From contig NZ_JAPEOZ010000001.1 in assembly GCF_026340655.1 (NCBI RefSeq), positions 7,502,001-7,566,000 of the forward strand: a stretch of DNA of 64,000 nt, read 5' to 3'. The stretch is from Streptomyces sp. NBC_01275 (GTDB lineage: Bacteria > Actinomycetota > Actinomycetes > Streptomycetales > Streptomycetaceae). The position numbers and the translations under genes were made by a program. Below the pieces are notes generated by a model. It saw nothing but the letters and a program-made list of their open reading frames with translations, was not told the DNA's origin and ran no database searches. This document shows positions 47,010 through 55,429 of the stretch, piece after piece (the stretch's first letter is position 1; each line of letters begins with the position of its first letter).

Positions 47010-48752
47010 ATGGCCAAGCAGAACGTCGCCGAACAGTTCGTGGACATCCTCGCCCGCGCGGGGGTGGAACGCCTCTACGGTGTCGTCGGGGACAGCCTCA
47101 ACCCCGTGGTGGACGCGGTGCGCCGGCACTCCGGGGTCGAGTGGATCCAGGTCCGCCACGAGGAGACCGCCGCCTTCGCGGCCGGGGCGGAGGCCCAGGT
47201 CACCGGGAAGCTGGCCGCCTGCGCGGGCTCCTGCGGACCCGGCAACCTCCACCTCATCAACGGCCTCTACGACGCCCACCGCTCCGCGGCCCCCGTCCTC
47301 GCCCTCGCCTCCCAGATCCCCTCCAGCGAAATCGGTCTCGGCTACTTCCAGGAGACCCACCCCGATCAGCTGTTCCGCGAGTGCAGCCACTACAGCGAGC
47401 TGATCTCCAGCCCGAAACAGATGCCTCGGCTGTTGCACACCGCGATCCAGAACGCGGTCGGCCGCAGCGGGGTCAGCGTCGTCTCCCTCCCCGGTGACGT
47501 CGCCTCCGCGCCCGCCCCCGACAAACCTGTCGAAACCGCTCTCGTAACGGCCCGGCCCACCGTCCGCCCCGGCGACGCCGAGCTCGACGCGCTCGTCCGG
47601 CTGATCGACGACGCCGACAAGGTCACCCTGTTCTGCGGCAGCGGCACCGCCGGAGCGCACGCCGAGGTCATGGAGTTCGCCGGGCGGATCAAGTCCCCGG
47701 TGGGACACGCGCTGCGCGGCAAGGAGCACATCCAGTACGACAACCCCTACGACGTCGGGATGAGCGGTCTGCTCGGCTACGGCGCCGCCTACGAGGCCAC
47801 CCACGAGTGCGATCTGCTGATCCTGCTGGGCACCGACTTCCCGTACAACGCCTTCCTGCCCGACGACGTGAAGATCGCCCAGGTCGACGTGCGGCCCGAA
47901 CACCTCGGCCGGCGCTCGAAGTTGGACCTCGCGGTCTGGGGTGACGTGCGCGAGACGCTGCGCTGTCTCATCCCGCGGGTGCGGGTCAAGGACAGCCGGC
48001 GCTTCCTCGACCGGATGCTGAAGAAGCACGCCGACGCCCTGGAGGGGGTGGTGAAGGCGTACACCCGCAAGGTGGAGAAACACGTCCCCCTCCACCCCGA
48101 GTACGTCGCCTCCGTACTCGACGAACTCGCCGCCGACGACGCCGTGTTCACCGTCGACACCGGGATGTGCAACGTCTGGGCCGCCCGTTACCTCACCCCC
48201 AACGGCCGCCGCCGCGTCATCGGTTCCTTCTCCCACGGCTCGATGGCGAACGCGCTGCCCATGGCGATCGGCGCCCAGTTCACCGACCGCCGCCGCCAGG
48301 TCGTGTCGATGTCCGGCGACGGCGGCTTCTCCATGCTGATGGGCGACTTCCTGACCCTGGTGCAGTACGACCTCCCCGTGAAGGTCGTGCTGTTCAACAA
48401 CTCCTCGCTGGGCATGGTGGAGTTGGAGATGCTGGTCGCGGGCCTGCCTTCGTACGGCACGACCAACAAGAACCCCGACTTCGCCGCCGTCGCCCGCGCC
48501 TGCGGCGCCCACGGCGTGCGCGTCGAGAAGCCACGGCAGCTCGCCGGCGCGCTGAAGGACGCCTTCCGGCACAAGGGCCCGGCCCTCGTCGACGTCGTCA
48601 CCGACCCCAACGCCCTCTCCATCCCGCCGAAGATCAGCGCCGAGATGGTGACCGGGTTCGCCCTGTCCGCCTCGAAGATCGTGCTGGACGGCGGAGTGGG
48701 CCGGATGCTCCAGTTGGCCCGCTCCAACCTCCGCAACGTGCCGCGCCCGTAG
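47010..48752 (+). CDS. poxB: Pyruvate:quinone oxidoreductase / pyruvate oxidase-like ThDP enzyme
   Basis: 580 aa. Three ThDP-enzyme domains are present: the Pyr domain with catalytic glutamate E51 in VRHEETAAFAAGAEA, a central FAD-binding domain (VTLFCGSGTAGAH to LAVWGDVRETL), and the PP domain with the ThDP motif GDGGFSM...LFNN starting at about residue 436. The sequence follows E. coli PoxB, which decarboxylates pyruvate to acetate and CO2 and passes electrons to quinone at the membrane. The C-terminal tail after SIPPKISAEMVTGFALSASK may be the lipid-binding part. Pyruvate oxidase using O2 is an alternative. Confidence 0.9.
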   Translation: MAKQNVAEQFVDILARAGVERLYGVVGDSLNPVVDAVRRHSGVEWIQVRHEETAAFAAGAEAQVTGKLAACAGSCGPGNLHLINGLYDAHRSAAPVLALASQIPSSEIGLGYFQETHPDQLFRECSHYSELISSPKQMPRLLHTAIQNAVGRSGVSVVSLPGDVASAPAPDKPVETALVTARPTVRPGDAELDALVRLIDDADKVTLFCGSGTAGAHAEVMEFAGRIKSPVGHALRGKEHIQYDNPYDVGMSGLLGYGAAYEATHECDLLILLGTDFPYNAFLPDDVKIAQVDVRPEHLGRRSKLDLAVWGDVRETLRCLIPRVRVKDSRRFLDRMLKKHADALEGVVKAYTRKVEKHVPLHPEYVASVLDELAADDAVFTVDTGMCNVWAARYLTPNGRRRVIGSFSHGSMANALPMAIGAQFTDRRRQVVSMSGDGGFSMLMGDFLTLVQYDLPVKVVLFNNSSLGMVELEMLVAGLPSYGTTNKNPDFAAVARACGAHGVRVEKPRQLAGALKDAFRHKGPALVDVVTDPNALSIPPKISAEMVTGFALSASKIVLDGGVGRMLQLARSNLRNVPRP

Positions 48753-48799
48753 GGCCTGTCCCGGCAGGGACAGGTCGCGGCAGGCCGGGACACAGCGGC

Positions 48800-50215
48800 T
48801 CAGTCGGTGGCGGGGACCCACTTGCGCTCGCCGTTGTCCGAGCCGTACCAGTAACGTGGCAGCCCCTTGATCGCACTCGTGCGGAACGGGCGGCCGTGGT
48901 CGTCGACGCGGACCGTGCCGGTGCGGCCCTGGGACGACCAGTCGAGCTCGAGGTACCAGTCGCAGTCGCAGGCGTCCGTCCGCGCGGTGACGAGCAGCAC
49001 CTCCGGGTCCGTGGAGGACACGCGGTAGGGCATGCTCACCGCCGGGATCGGGGTGCCCGAGTCGTTGCCGGCGATCGAGTGCGCCACGGGGCGGTCCTTG
49101 TCCAGGTCGACCGCGAAGTAACGCTTGCCGAGTGCGCCGCCGCAGCCCTGGTCCATGGCGTACACGGTGCCCGGCGCGGGCGTGGTCCGGCCGACGACCC
49201 GCACCCGCAGCGCCGTCAGGACGACGGCGGTGGAGCTGCGGCCCTGCACCGAGATCTCCACGTTCGTCTCCCGCCCGTGCACGGCCCCCTGAGCCGACGC
49301 CCAGGGCCCGGCGTCCTGCTCCGCCGGGGGCGGCGGAACCTGTGCCGGCGGCTTGTCGATGACGTAGTCATGGCTGCAGTTGAGCGCCCAGACCTGGGAA
49401 TCGGCGGTCCAGACGAGCGGTACGCCCGAGGCGGGGGCCGAGGCCGCGCCGCCGGCCGGGGCGGCGTCCGGGGAGGGAGAGGTCCCGCCGGAGCGTGGGG
49501 CGGGCGAGGCGGTGCCGGGCGTGGGGGAGGCGGTGACGCCGGCGGTGGGCGTGGACGAGGACAGAGGGGTCGTGGAAACCGTTGTTCCGGAGGGGTGGCC
49601 GGTGGCGGAGGAGCGGTCCGTGTCGGCGGCGGGCGAACGGGTGCCGCCCGGCAGCGCGGACAGGGTGCCCAGGGTGGCGAGGAGCGCGCAGGCGACAGCG
49701 ATCAGGACCGTGCTGCGCCGGCGGCGGTACCAGGGGCGGGGCGGGGCCTGGTTCTCGTGAGGCGCCCGGGCATCCGTCTTCTCGTCCGGCGATTCTTGCG
49801 TCGCCTGCGCTTGTGAGGGCTGCGGTGCGGTCTCCGGTGTCTGTGGTGATTCCGGCGCCCCCGCCGCCCGAGGCCGCTGCCGTGCCGCCACCGCGTGCAG
49901 CCATCGCCGGTGCAGCTCGAGGCGTTCCTCCGGCGACGCCCCGCAGAACTCCGCCAGCCGTTCGAGGGGAGCGAAATCCTGTGGAACCGCTTCCCCGGCG
50001 CAGTAGCGGTGCAGCGTCGAGGTGTTCATGCCCAGCCGGCGCGCGAGGGAGCCGTAGCTGCGATCCGTGCGCTCCTTGAGCTCCGTCAGCAGCGCCGCGA
50101 ACTCCGCCACCTCGTGCGCACCGCTCGGATCCTTCGCACCGTTTCCGTCGGTCCCGTCTTTCCCGTCTTTCCCGCCATACCCGTCGTGCGCATCGCCATC
50201 CGTCGAGGTCGACAC
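48800..50215 (-). CDS. XRE-family transmembrane protein with extracytoplasmic domain
   Basis: 471 aa. Residues 40-110 are a helix-turn-helix (LKERTDRSYGSLARRLGMNTSTLHRYCAGEAVP). A linker rich in Gln/Pro and basic residues precedes a single membrane helix (about 167-187). Outside lies an 85-residue Ser/Thr/Pro/Gly linker, then a C-terminal beta-domain of 190 residues containing LVWTADSQVWALNCSHDYVIDKPP and a CDCDWYLELDW strand. GTG 50215 is chosen for its upstream GGGGGAA. This layout, a DNA-binding part inside joined to a sensor-like part outside, is common in Streptomyces; the signal is unknown. Confidence 0.82.
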   Translation of the reverse strand: MSTSTDGDAHDGYGGKDGKDGTDGNGAKDPSGAHEVAEFAALLTELKERTDRSYGSLARRLGMNTSTLHRYCAGEAVPQDFAPLERLAEFCGASPEERLELHRRWLHAVAARQRPRAAGAPESPQTPETAPQPSQAQATQESPDEKTDARAPHENQAPPRPWYRRRRSTVLIAVACALLATLGTLSALPGGTRSPAADTDRSSATGHPSGTTVSTTPLSSSTPTAGVTASPTPGTASPAPRSGGTSPSPDAAPAGGAASAPASGVPLVWTADSQVWALNCSHDYVIDKPPAQVPPPPAEQDAGPWASAQGAVHGRETNVEISVQGRSSTAVVLTALRVRVVGRTTPAPGTVYAMDQGCGGALGKRYFAVDLDKDRPVAHSIAGNDSGTPIPAVSMPYRVSSTDPEVLLVTARTDACDCDWYLELDWSSQGRTGTVRVDDHGRPFRTSAIKGLPRYWYGSDNGERKWVPATD

Positions 50216-50470
50216 CGTTCCCCCGTGCTCGTCCGGACTCGTACGGTCCCGTACGGCCCTGTCCCGGCCCGGGCGGTCATCCCAGGCACCCGTATACCTG
50301 CACGTCAGATGACCTGGGATGGTTCCACCGCCGCCGATCGGGCGAGGGCCGTTGCATCGGGCGGCCGGGACGGCCGATGCTCTTGGTGTCGCACCGACCG
50401 GGACCGGACCGACCAGCCGGCGCCGGGGGCGACCCCTTCCCACCCATGCACCGACTCACGGGGGACACCC

Positions 50471-51118
50471 ATGCCCAAGCGCACCCGAGCAGGCAGGCTC
50501 GCCGCGCTCACCGCCCTCACGGCCGCAGGCCTCGCCCTCGGCGCCGTGCTCTCCGCCCCGGCGGGCGCCGCTCCGGCCCGCGCCGCCGCCCCGAAGCCGC
50601 CCGGCTTCCTCTCGGCCTCGGACCTTCCCCCGCACTCCTCCTCGTCCTGGACGGCCGGCAAGGTCACCCCCGGCGTGCCGGAGGAGGTGGAGACGGACCG
50701 TTGCCTCGGCATGGCGCTGGGCGACGGCCGGGACTCCTGGTACCGGGACTTCCGGACCGACCTCGACACGAGCGCCCGTCAGGTCAGCGTCGAGTTGTCG
50801 AGCGTCAGCGCGGCGAAGGGACGGTTCTCGCGGCTGAACCGGGACATCAAGTCCTGCCCCACGTGGATCGAGCAGGCCGACCCGGAGACCGAGGCCACGC
50901 TCAAGGACTACGGGAAGCTCACCGTCGAGGAGGGCGCCCACGTCTACGGCCTGCACACCGAGACCTCCTGGGGCGCGACCGACATCCGCCTCCTCTCCGT
51001 CGGCCGGGACGGCACGACGGTGACGGTCGTGGACTGGGGTCAGCTGGGCGACTTCGGCGACGCCCCGGTGAAGGCCTTCAAGAAGACGACCGTCACGGCC
51101 GTCAACAAGCTCCACTGA
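50471..51118 (+). CDS. Small secreted protein, possibly PknH-like extracellular fold
   Basis: 215 aa. An N-terminal signal peptide (RTRAGRLAALTALTAAGLALGAVLSAPAGAAPA) leads to a mature domain of about 175 residues. It has a single pair of cysteines (DRCLGMALGDGRD and IKSCPTW) and a pattern like mycobacterial PknH/LpqT sensor domains (VSVELSSVSAAKGRFSRLNRDI, SWGATDIRLLSVGRDGTTVTVVDWGQ). It is followed 98 bp later by another small secreted protein gene, probably in one transcript. No catalytic motif is seen. Confidence 0.7.
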   Translation: MPKRTRAGRLAALTALTAAGLALGAVLSAPAGAAPARAAAPKPPGFLSASDLPPHSSSSWTAGKVTPGVPEEVETDRCLGMALGDGRDSWYRDFRTDLDTSARQVSVELSSVSAAKGRFSRLNRDIKSCPTWIEQADPETEATLKDYGKLTVEEGAHVYGLHTETSWGATDIRLLSVGRDGTTVTVVDWGQLGDFGDAPVKAFKKTTVTAVNKLH

Positions 51119-51215
51119 CCGCACGACCTTCGACCGCACGACACCTGACCGCCCGACCCCCGACCCCACGACCACCACAGCCAGACCACACCCAGGAAAT
51201 ACGGGGAAAACGTAC

Positions 51216-51680
51216 ATGACCAGCAAGAACATCACCCGCCGCCGTACCGCCCTGGCCACCGGCCTCGCGTTGGCCCTCGGCCTCGGCGTGACCGCCCAGG
51301 CGTCCGCGGGCAGCCCGCGCAGCGTCAGCGGCAAGCCGTCCGACAACATCACCCGCATCGCCGACTTCTACGGCGCCTACATCGACGCCGTGAGCGACGA
51401 GAACGCCGGCAAGCTCCCGGACGAGCTGCGGCGGCACTACCTCACCGCGGCCTTCCAGAAGGAGCTGAAGGCCTGGGAGAACAGGAACCACGCCAACGGC
51501 GTCCTGCGCGCCCAGAACGTCCCCATCGCCTGGAAGGTCACCGACAACGGCACCGCCGACCACACCGAGGCGGTCGTCACCCTCAGCTGGGGCGGCGGGG
51601 ACACCACCAAGCTGATCGTCGACATGACCCGCGGCCACAAGATCTTCCACATCGGCGAGACGGGCGCCGCGGGAAGCTGA
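51216..51680 (+). CDS. Small secreted hypothetical protein
   Basis: 154 aa. The signal peptide is ITRRRTALATGLALALGLGVTAQASAG, with a Tat-like RRR. The mature part of about 120 residues has a helix pair DFYGAYIDAVSDENAGKLPDELRRHYLTAAFQKELKAWENRN, then a beta part with VVTLSWGGGDTTKLIVDMTRGHKIFHIGET. It has no cysteine in the mature part and no recognised family. It is probably cotranscribed with the preceding secreted protein gene, and a good hairpin follows. Confidence 0.7.
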   Translation: MTSKNITRRRTALATGLALALGLGVTAQASAGSPRSVSGKPSDNITRIADFYGAYIDAVSDENAGKLPDELRRHYLTAAFQKELKAWENRNHANGVLRAQNVPIAWKVTDNGTADHTEAVVTLSWGGGDTTKLIVDMTRGHKIFHIGETGAAGS

Positions 51681-51720
51681 TCCAGGGGCGGCGGATTCCG
51701 GCCAACTTGTCGGACCCTGT

Positions 51721-51751
51721 GGGGCCGGCGTCCACCTCGGGCGCCGGCCCC
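51721..51751 (+). terminator. Hairpin after the secreted-protein pair
   Basis: GGGGCCGGCG (51721-51730) pairs with CGCCGGCCCC (51742-51751) over an 11-base loop, 41 bp after the stop codon, and is followed by CCTCC. Confidence 0.7.
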
Positions 51752-52413
51752 CCTCCGCGTCCCGGGGCCTGTCGCCGACTGCCGTACGCCTGCGGCACAT
51801 ACGGCAGGATCGGCAGACGCGCGTCGGCGTGCGGGGCCATCTCCTGTGGTCTGAATGTCCCGCGGTGGGTAGGCGCGAGGCCGCGCGGGCGGTCGGTTCG
51901 GGGGTCGCCGCGAGGCGTGGACGCACCGGCGCACCTCCGCCTCGGGGGAGGAGGCCGTCGGCGCGCCGATCGCACGGGTGCGCGCCCTTCAGGGGACGCT
52001 TGAGCCGCCGTAGGGCCGTCTCTGTGTCCGGCGGGTCGGGCGCGAAGGGCTCGTGGGGAGTTTGGGACGCCTGGTCCGGCGGTGGCAGGGCGCCCGGAGC
52101 GTGCCGTACGGAGCGGGTCGGCGGCACCCCCCGCACCGTAACCGCGCGGGAGGCGTGCGCTGTCGCGCCGTTCGCTCCGAGCGCCCCTGCACCAGGGCCC
52201 GGGCGTCGGCCTCGGCGCGTTTCCCGGCGGTCGGGGCGGGGCCGTGTCGGCCCTGCGGCGGCCCGGTACGGGGCTGTCTCGGCCGTGTCAGGACATGGCC
52301 GAACACCCGGTCGTCGACGATTGGACATGACTGGCGCGGTGTCGACCGGGCAAGGATCCCCGTGAACGTGTTCGAGCAGGAGGGGAACCGACATCGACAC
52401 GCGGGCGGGGGTC
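51752..52413. other. 660-bp region without a supported gene
   Basis: Open frames exist on both strands, but all have Arg/Gly/Pro-rich translations of random high-GC type and lack ribosome binding sites. The right end (GACGATTGGACATGACTGG at about 52316, then an AGGAGGGGAA at 52378) may hold the promoter of the HATPase gene. Nothing else was recognised. Confidence 0.55.
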
Positions 52414-52902
52414 ATGGAGAGGCAGGCACGAGGAAGCGGTCCGACGGCGATCGCGAGCGCCTCGGCGGCAAGGCCGACAGCGGAGGAGACGGCCGACGAC
52501 ACGGCGGAGCGGACGGGGGAGCCGCAGCTCAGTCGCCGACTCGGGCGGGCGGATCTACGGGCGGTGCCCGAGGCGCGCCGGGCCGTGCGCGAACTGCTGC
52601 AGGGCTGGGGGAAGCCCGAGCGGTCGGAGACGGCGGAACTGCTCACCAGCGAGCTCGTCACCAACGCGCTCGTCCACACCGACGACGACGCGGTCCTGAC
52701 GGCCACGGTCGGTCCCGACGGCCTGCGGGTGGAGGTGCGGGACTTCGTGGCCCGCCGACCGAGCCCGCGGATGCCGCGCACCGACGACGGCACGCACGGC
52801 CGGGGCCTGGTCCTGGTGCAGTCCCTCGCGGACGCCTGGGGGGTGCGGACGCACGGGGTCGGGAAGGTCGTCTGGTTCGAGCTGGACGCCCGAGCGGCGT
52901 GA
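52414..52902 (+). CDS. HATPase_c_2 ATP-binding regulator (anti-sigma-like kinase)
   Basis: 162 aa. After about 40 low-complexity residues comes the GHKL fold: VPEARRAVRELLQGWG, LLTSELVTNALVHT (N box), VEVRDFVARRPSPRMPR (G1-like, with the Asp of RD) and DGTHGRGLVLVQSLADAWGV (G2 box), then a closing GKVVWFEL strand. This matches the RsbW/SpoIIAB-like single-domain proteins abundant in Streptomyces, which bind ATP and act as partner-switching regulators. Start ATG 52414 has a weak GGGCGGGGG upstream; an AGGAGG further up at 52378 would suit a longer frame that is not open here. Confidence 0.88.
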   Translation: MERQARGSGPTAIASASAARPTAEETADDTAERTGEPQLSRRLGRADLRAVPEARRAVRELLQGWGKPERSETAELLTSELVTNALVHTDDDAVLTATVGPDGLRVEVRDFVARRPSPRMPRTDDGTHGRGLVLVQSLADAWGVRTHGVGKVVWFELDARAA

Positions 52903-52930
52903 CCGCCGGGACGACCGGCGACAGAACCAC

Positions 52931-52969
52931 GGGAAGGGGGCGCGACCGTCGTGGTCGCGCCCCCTTCCC
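52931..52969 (+). terminator. Perfect 17-bp stem hairpin
   Basis: GGGAAGGGGGCGCGACC (52931-52947) pairs with GGTCGCGCCCCCTTCCC (52953-52969) with a GTCGT loop, 28 bp after the HATPase stop codon. It is the strongest stem-loop in the window and can end transcription from both convergent genes. Confidence 0.9.
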
Positions 52970-52970
52970 A

Positions 52971-53016
52971 TGAAGCTTCCCTGCCGGACCGTCTGAAGCT
53001 TCCCTGCCGGACCGTC
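52971..53016. repeat. Exact 23-bp tandem duplication
   Basis: TGAAGCTTCCCTGCCGGACC plus GTC is present twice with no spacer (52971-52993 and 52994-53016). A further GTCAGTCCGTCAGCCGGTCCGTCAGCC run with 9-12 bp periodicity follows. It starts one base after the terminator stem. AAGCTT occurs once in each copy. Confidence 0.85.
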
Positions 53017-53034
53017 AGTCCGTCAGCCGGTCCG

Positions 53035-54072
53035 TCAGCCGAACTGCTGCTCCAGGTCCTTGAGCTTGCGCTCGAGGGAGTCGAGACGCGGCAGGGCCAT
53101 TGTGTCGTCCTCCGCGGTGAGGTCGACGCTCATCGAGTCCGAGCCGTGGCGCACGGGCTGCAGGGAGTGACGGGAGCGAGTGGGCAGCTGCTCCGTCGAG
53201 TTGGCTATGGCGGGCTCCGCGGTGGTCGCCCGCTCCAGGGCCGCCGGGGGCTCGGCCTGCCGGCCGCCACGGCCCGGGAAGCCCCGATGGCCCCGGCTGA
53301 TCGCCTTCAGCTGCGCCCGCTCGACCCGCTGCTGCTCGCGACGACGCAGCTTGGTCTCCTCCTTGCGCACCTTGTCGTCGCGGACCTCGTCGACGGCCTC
53401 GTCCAGGCTGCGCACGTTCTCCAGCAGCATCAGCGACCAGGCCTTGTAGGTCTCGCGAGGGGCCCGCACCCAGCGCACGACGCGGATCTGCGGCAGCGGA
53501 CGCGGCACCAGACCCTGCTCGCGCAGGGCGGCCCGGCGGGTCTGCTTCAGGGCCCGGTCGAACAGCACGGCCGCGGAGAGGGACATGCCGGAGAAGAACT
53601 GCGGGGCGCCGTCGTGTCCCAGGCCCCTGGGCGCGTGCACCCAGTTGAACCAGGCCGCCGCGCCCGCGAACGTCCACACGAGTATCCGGGAGCCGAGCGC
53701 GGCGTCACCGTGGCTGGCCTCGCGCACCGCGAGGACGGAGCAGAACATCGCCGCGCCGTCCAGGCCGAACGGCACCAGGTACTCCCAGCCGTTGGTCAGC
53801 CCGAGGTTCTGCTGGCCGAAGCCGACCAGTCCGTGGAAGGAGAGGGCTGCGGCCACGGCCGCGCAGCAGAACAGAAGGACGTAGGAAGCGGTTCCGTATA
53901 TGGCTTCCTTGCGCCTGCGGCGCTCTTCGGTGCGCTCCCACGAGTCGTCCGCGTTCGCGTTCGCCCCGGAGGAGCGCTTGCCGCGCGCGAGCACCGCCAC
54001 CGCCGCCAGCATGCCCAGGAGCAGTACGGCGCCCGGAAGCAGCCAGTTCAGCGATATGTCGGTCAGTCTCAT
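53035..54072 (-). CDS. DUF2637 family membrane protein
   Basis: 345 aa. An N-terminal helix (WLLPGAVLLLGMLAAVAVLA) is followed by a charged loop and the DUF2637 core of four helices: TASYVLLFCCAAVAAALSFHGLVGF, EYLVPFGLDGAAMFCSVLAV, ILVWTFAGAAAWFNWVHA and FFSGMSLSAAVLFDRAL. A long, highly charged cytoplasmic region comes next (VRDDKVRKEETKLRRREQQRVERAQL, probably coiled coil), with a C-terminal LERKLKDLEQQF. DUF2637 proteins resemble Streptomyces plasmid spread proteins but are also chromosomal. ATG 54072 follows an AGGGAC. Confidence 0.85.
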   Translation of the reverse strand: MRLTDISLNWLLPGAVLLLGMLAAVAVLARGKRSSGANANADDSWERTEERRRRKEAIYGTASYVLLFCCAAVAAALSFHGLVGFGQQNLGLTNGWEYLVPFGLDGAAMFCSVLAVREASHGDAALGSRILVWTFAGAAAWFNWVHAPRGLGHDGAPQFFSGMSLSAAVLFDRALKQTRRAALREQGLVPRPLPQIRVVRWVRAPRETYKAWSLMLLENVRSLDEAVDEVRDDKVRKEETKLRRREQQRVERAQLKAISRGHRGFPGRGGRQAEPPAALERATTAEPAIANSTEQLPTRSRHSLQPVRHGSDSMSVDLTAEDDTMALPRLDSLERKLKDLEQQFG

Positions 54073-54410
54073 CTGGGGTCCCTTGCATTGGGATAGGGCG
54101 TAACGCCCGCCATAGTGGCCCAATCCCGCCGTCCCTCAGGGGGTTTCGGGGCAAGAGGCCGCCAAGGAGGTGCAAGGGGATGCCCAGGGCGACGTTCTGC
54201 TCGAACTGCCGCTTGAGGGGCGGGAGTTGAGTTCGAATAAGACTACCCGTACGGGTGGTTCCACGGAAAGTTCCCGTGGCAGGTGAGGAAATTGTGAAGT
54301 GCCCGTAACCAAAGGGACTGACCGTAGGGGAGCAACCGCAGGGAGTCTCGTCGCGGGTGATCCTACGGGACGGTCCGGCGGGCCCTGCTCCGGGGGTGCC
54401 TGAGCGCCCC
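54073..54410. other. 338-bp intergenic region with three inverted repeats
   Basis: No gene is seen. Structures are GGGCG-TAA-CGCCC (54096-54108) just ahead of the DUF2637 start, the perfect 12-bp palindrome ACCCGTACGGGT (54245-54256), and CCACGG...CCGTGG (54261-54266 with 54274-54279). The last two adjoin and could be regulator sites or the terminator of the FhuF-like gene. Confidence 0.5.
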
Positions 54411-55259
54411 TCAACTCGCGACGGCGGCCGTGAGCTTGGCTATCCGCTCCGCGTCGCTGGTGCGCGGACACGTCTCGCAGGCGTCGTCGGCGCGCACCGT
54501 GTAGAACATGCAGCAGCTCGCCCGGTCCCGGGTGGGCAGCGGCTCGCCGTCCGGACCGGTCAGCTCACGGAAGGCCGCCGAACCGACGTACGGGCGGGTC
54601 GCGCCCGGCAGCAGCAGCTCCAGCTCGCGTTGCGCCCGCTCCTGCTCGCCGTCGCCGAACAGCGAGGCGACGTACCAGAGGCTCTCCACGATCTCGTCCG
54701 TCACCATGCCCCACAGCGCCCGGCCGCGCCGCCGCGCCAGCGGCCCGAACCCGGCGAGCACCGGCTCGTGGTGCTCGGCGAGCGCGGCCCGCACCTCCGC
54801 CCGCAGCGCCTCCTCGTCCGGGACCGTCCGCGCCCCCGGCAGCGCCGCCGCCGGGTCGCCCGGCAGACAGGCGAACGACGCGGGCGGGCGTACGGCCATC
54901 CGCATCCCGTCGCCCGTACGGTCGTACGAGACCTGCGTCACGGGGTGGCGCGGCACCCGGCGGTGCAGGAACCAGGGGACGGTGATCAGCAGGCAGGCCG
55001 GCCAGGCGTACCGGTGCAGTCCGAAGCTCGCGACGACGTCCGGGCGCGCCCGGTGTCCGTAGTCGCGCAGGGTCTGTGCCGCGTCCCAGGCCAGGAACGC
55101 CTCGAGCGCGGCCCCGCCCTGGGCGAGCTCGGCCGCCGAGACCCAGCCGCCGCCCCGGGGTGCGGGCTCGGCGGGTCCCAGCTCCGTGACGGTCAGGTCG
55201 GGGAAGACCTCCGCGAGGCGGGCGTAGGCCGCCGCCGTGGCGGACGGGGCTGTGGGCAT
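54411..55259 (-). CDS. FhuF-like (2Fe-2S) ferric-siderophore reductase
   Basis: 282 aa. The C-terminus has CC-x10-C-x2-C (C249, C250, C261, C264 in CCMFYTVRADDACETCPR), the typical [2Fe-2S] motif of FhuF and FscN-like reductases that release iron from ferric siderophores in the cytoplasm. The N-terminal 240 residues are the FhuF-type domain (LLITVPWFLHRRVPRHPVTQVSYDRTG, WGMVTDEIVESLWYVASLFGDG). A strong iron box lies 43 bp upstream of the ATG, so it should be repressed by DmdR/IdeR when iron is plentiful. No siderophore synthesis or uptake gene is adjacent. Confidence 0.9.
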   Translation of the reverse strand: MPTAPSATAAAYARLAEVFPDLTVTELGPAEPAPRGGGWVSAAELAQGGAALEAFLAWDAAQTLRDYGHRARPDVVASFGLHRYAWPACLLITVPWFLHRRVPRHPVTQVSYDRTGDGMRMAVRPPASFACLPGDPAAALPGARTVPDEEALRAEVRAALAEHHEPVLAGFGPLARRRGRALWGMVTDEIVESLWYVASLFGDGEQERAQRELELLLPGATRPYVGSAAFRELTGPDGEPLPTRDRASCCMFYTVRADDACETCPRTSDAERIAKLTAAVAS

Positions 55260-55301
55260 GCCGGGACCACCGTTCGACGAGTGACGGAAGGCAAGTGACT
55301 A

Positions 55302-55318
55302 AAGGTAAGCCTTACCTT
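55302..55318. promoter_or_regulatory. Iron box (DmdR/IdeR-type operator)
   Basis: AAGGTAAG-C-CTTACCTT is a perfect 17-bp palindrome inside CTAAAGGTAAGCCTTACCTT, close to the actinobacterial iron-box consensus (TTAGGTTAGGCTAACCTAA type). It lies between the FhuF-like gene and the divergent GntR gene, nearer the former. It predicts iron repression of the reductase. Confidence 0.88.
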
Positions 55319-55429
55319 AGTCAGTATGGTCGGGATTTGAACTGGCGGCCAGTACGCCTAAGGTGCTTGACGGACGAGTAACAACCCGCAGTAATGACCC
55401 CAAGTGCCGACACGTCCCGAGGAGGACCC

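Noticed and set aside
45831..48821. 996-codon minus-strand frame opposite the PP2C-like and poxB genes
   Set aside because: Shadow of genuine plus-strand genes with recognisable motifs.
51829..52365. 178-codon plus-strand frame in the gap before the HATPase gene
   Set aside because: Low-complexity Arg/Gly/Pro translation, no ribosome binding site, no domain-like blocks.
53035..54072. Integrated conjugative plasmid signalled by the DUF2637 gene
   Set aside because: No replicase, TraB-type translocase, integrase or attachment site is seen in the surrounding 10 kb.
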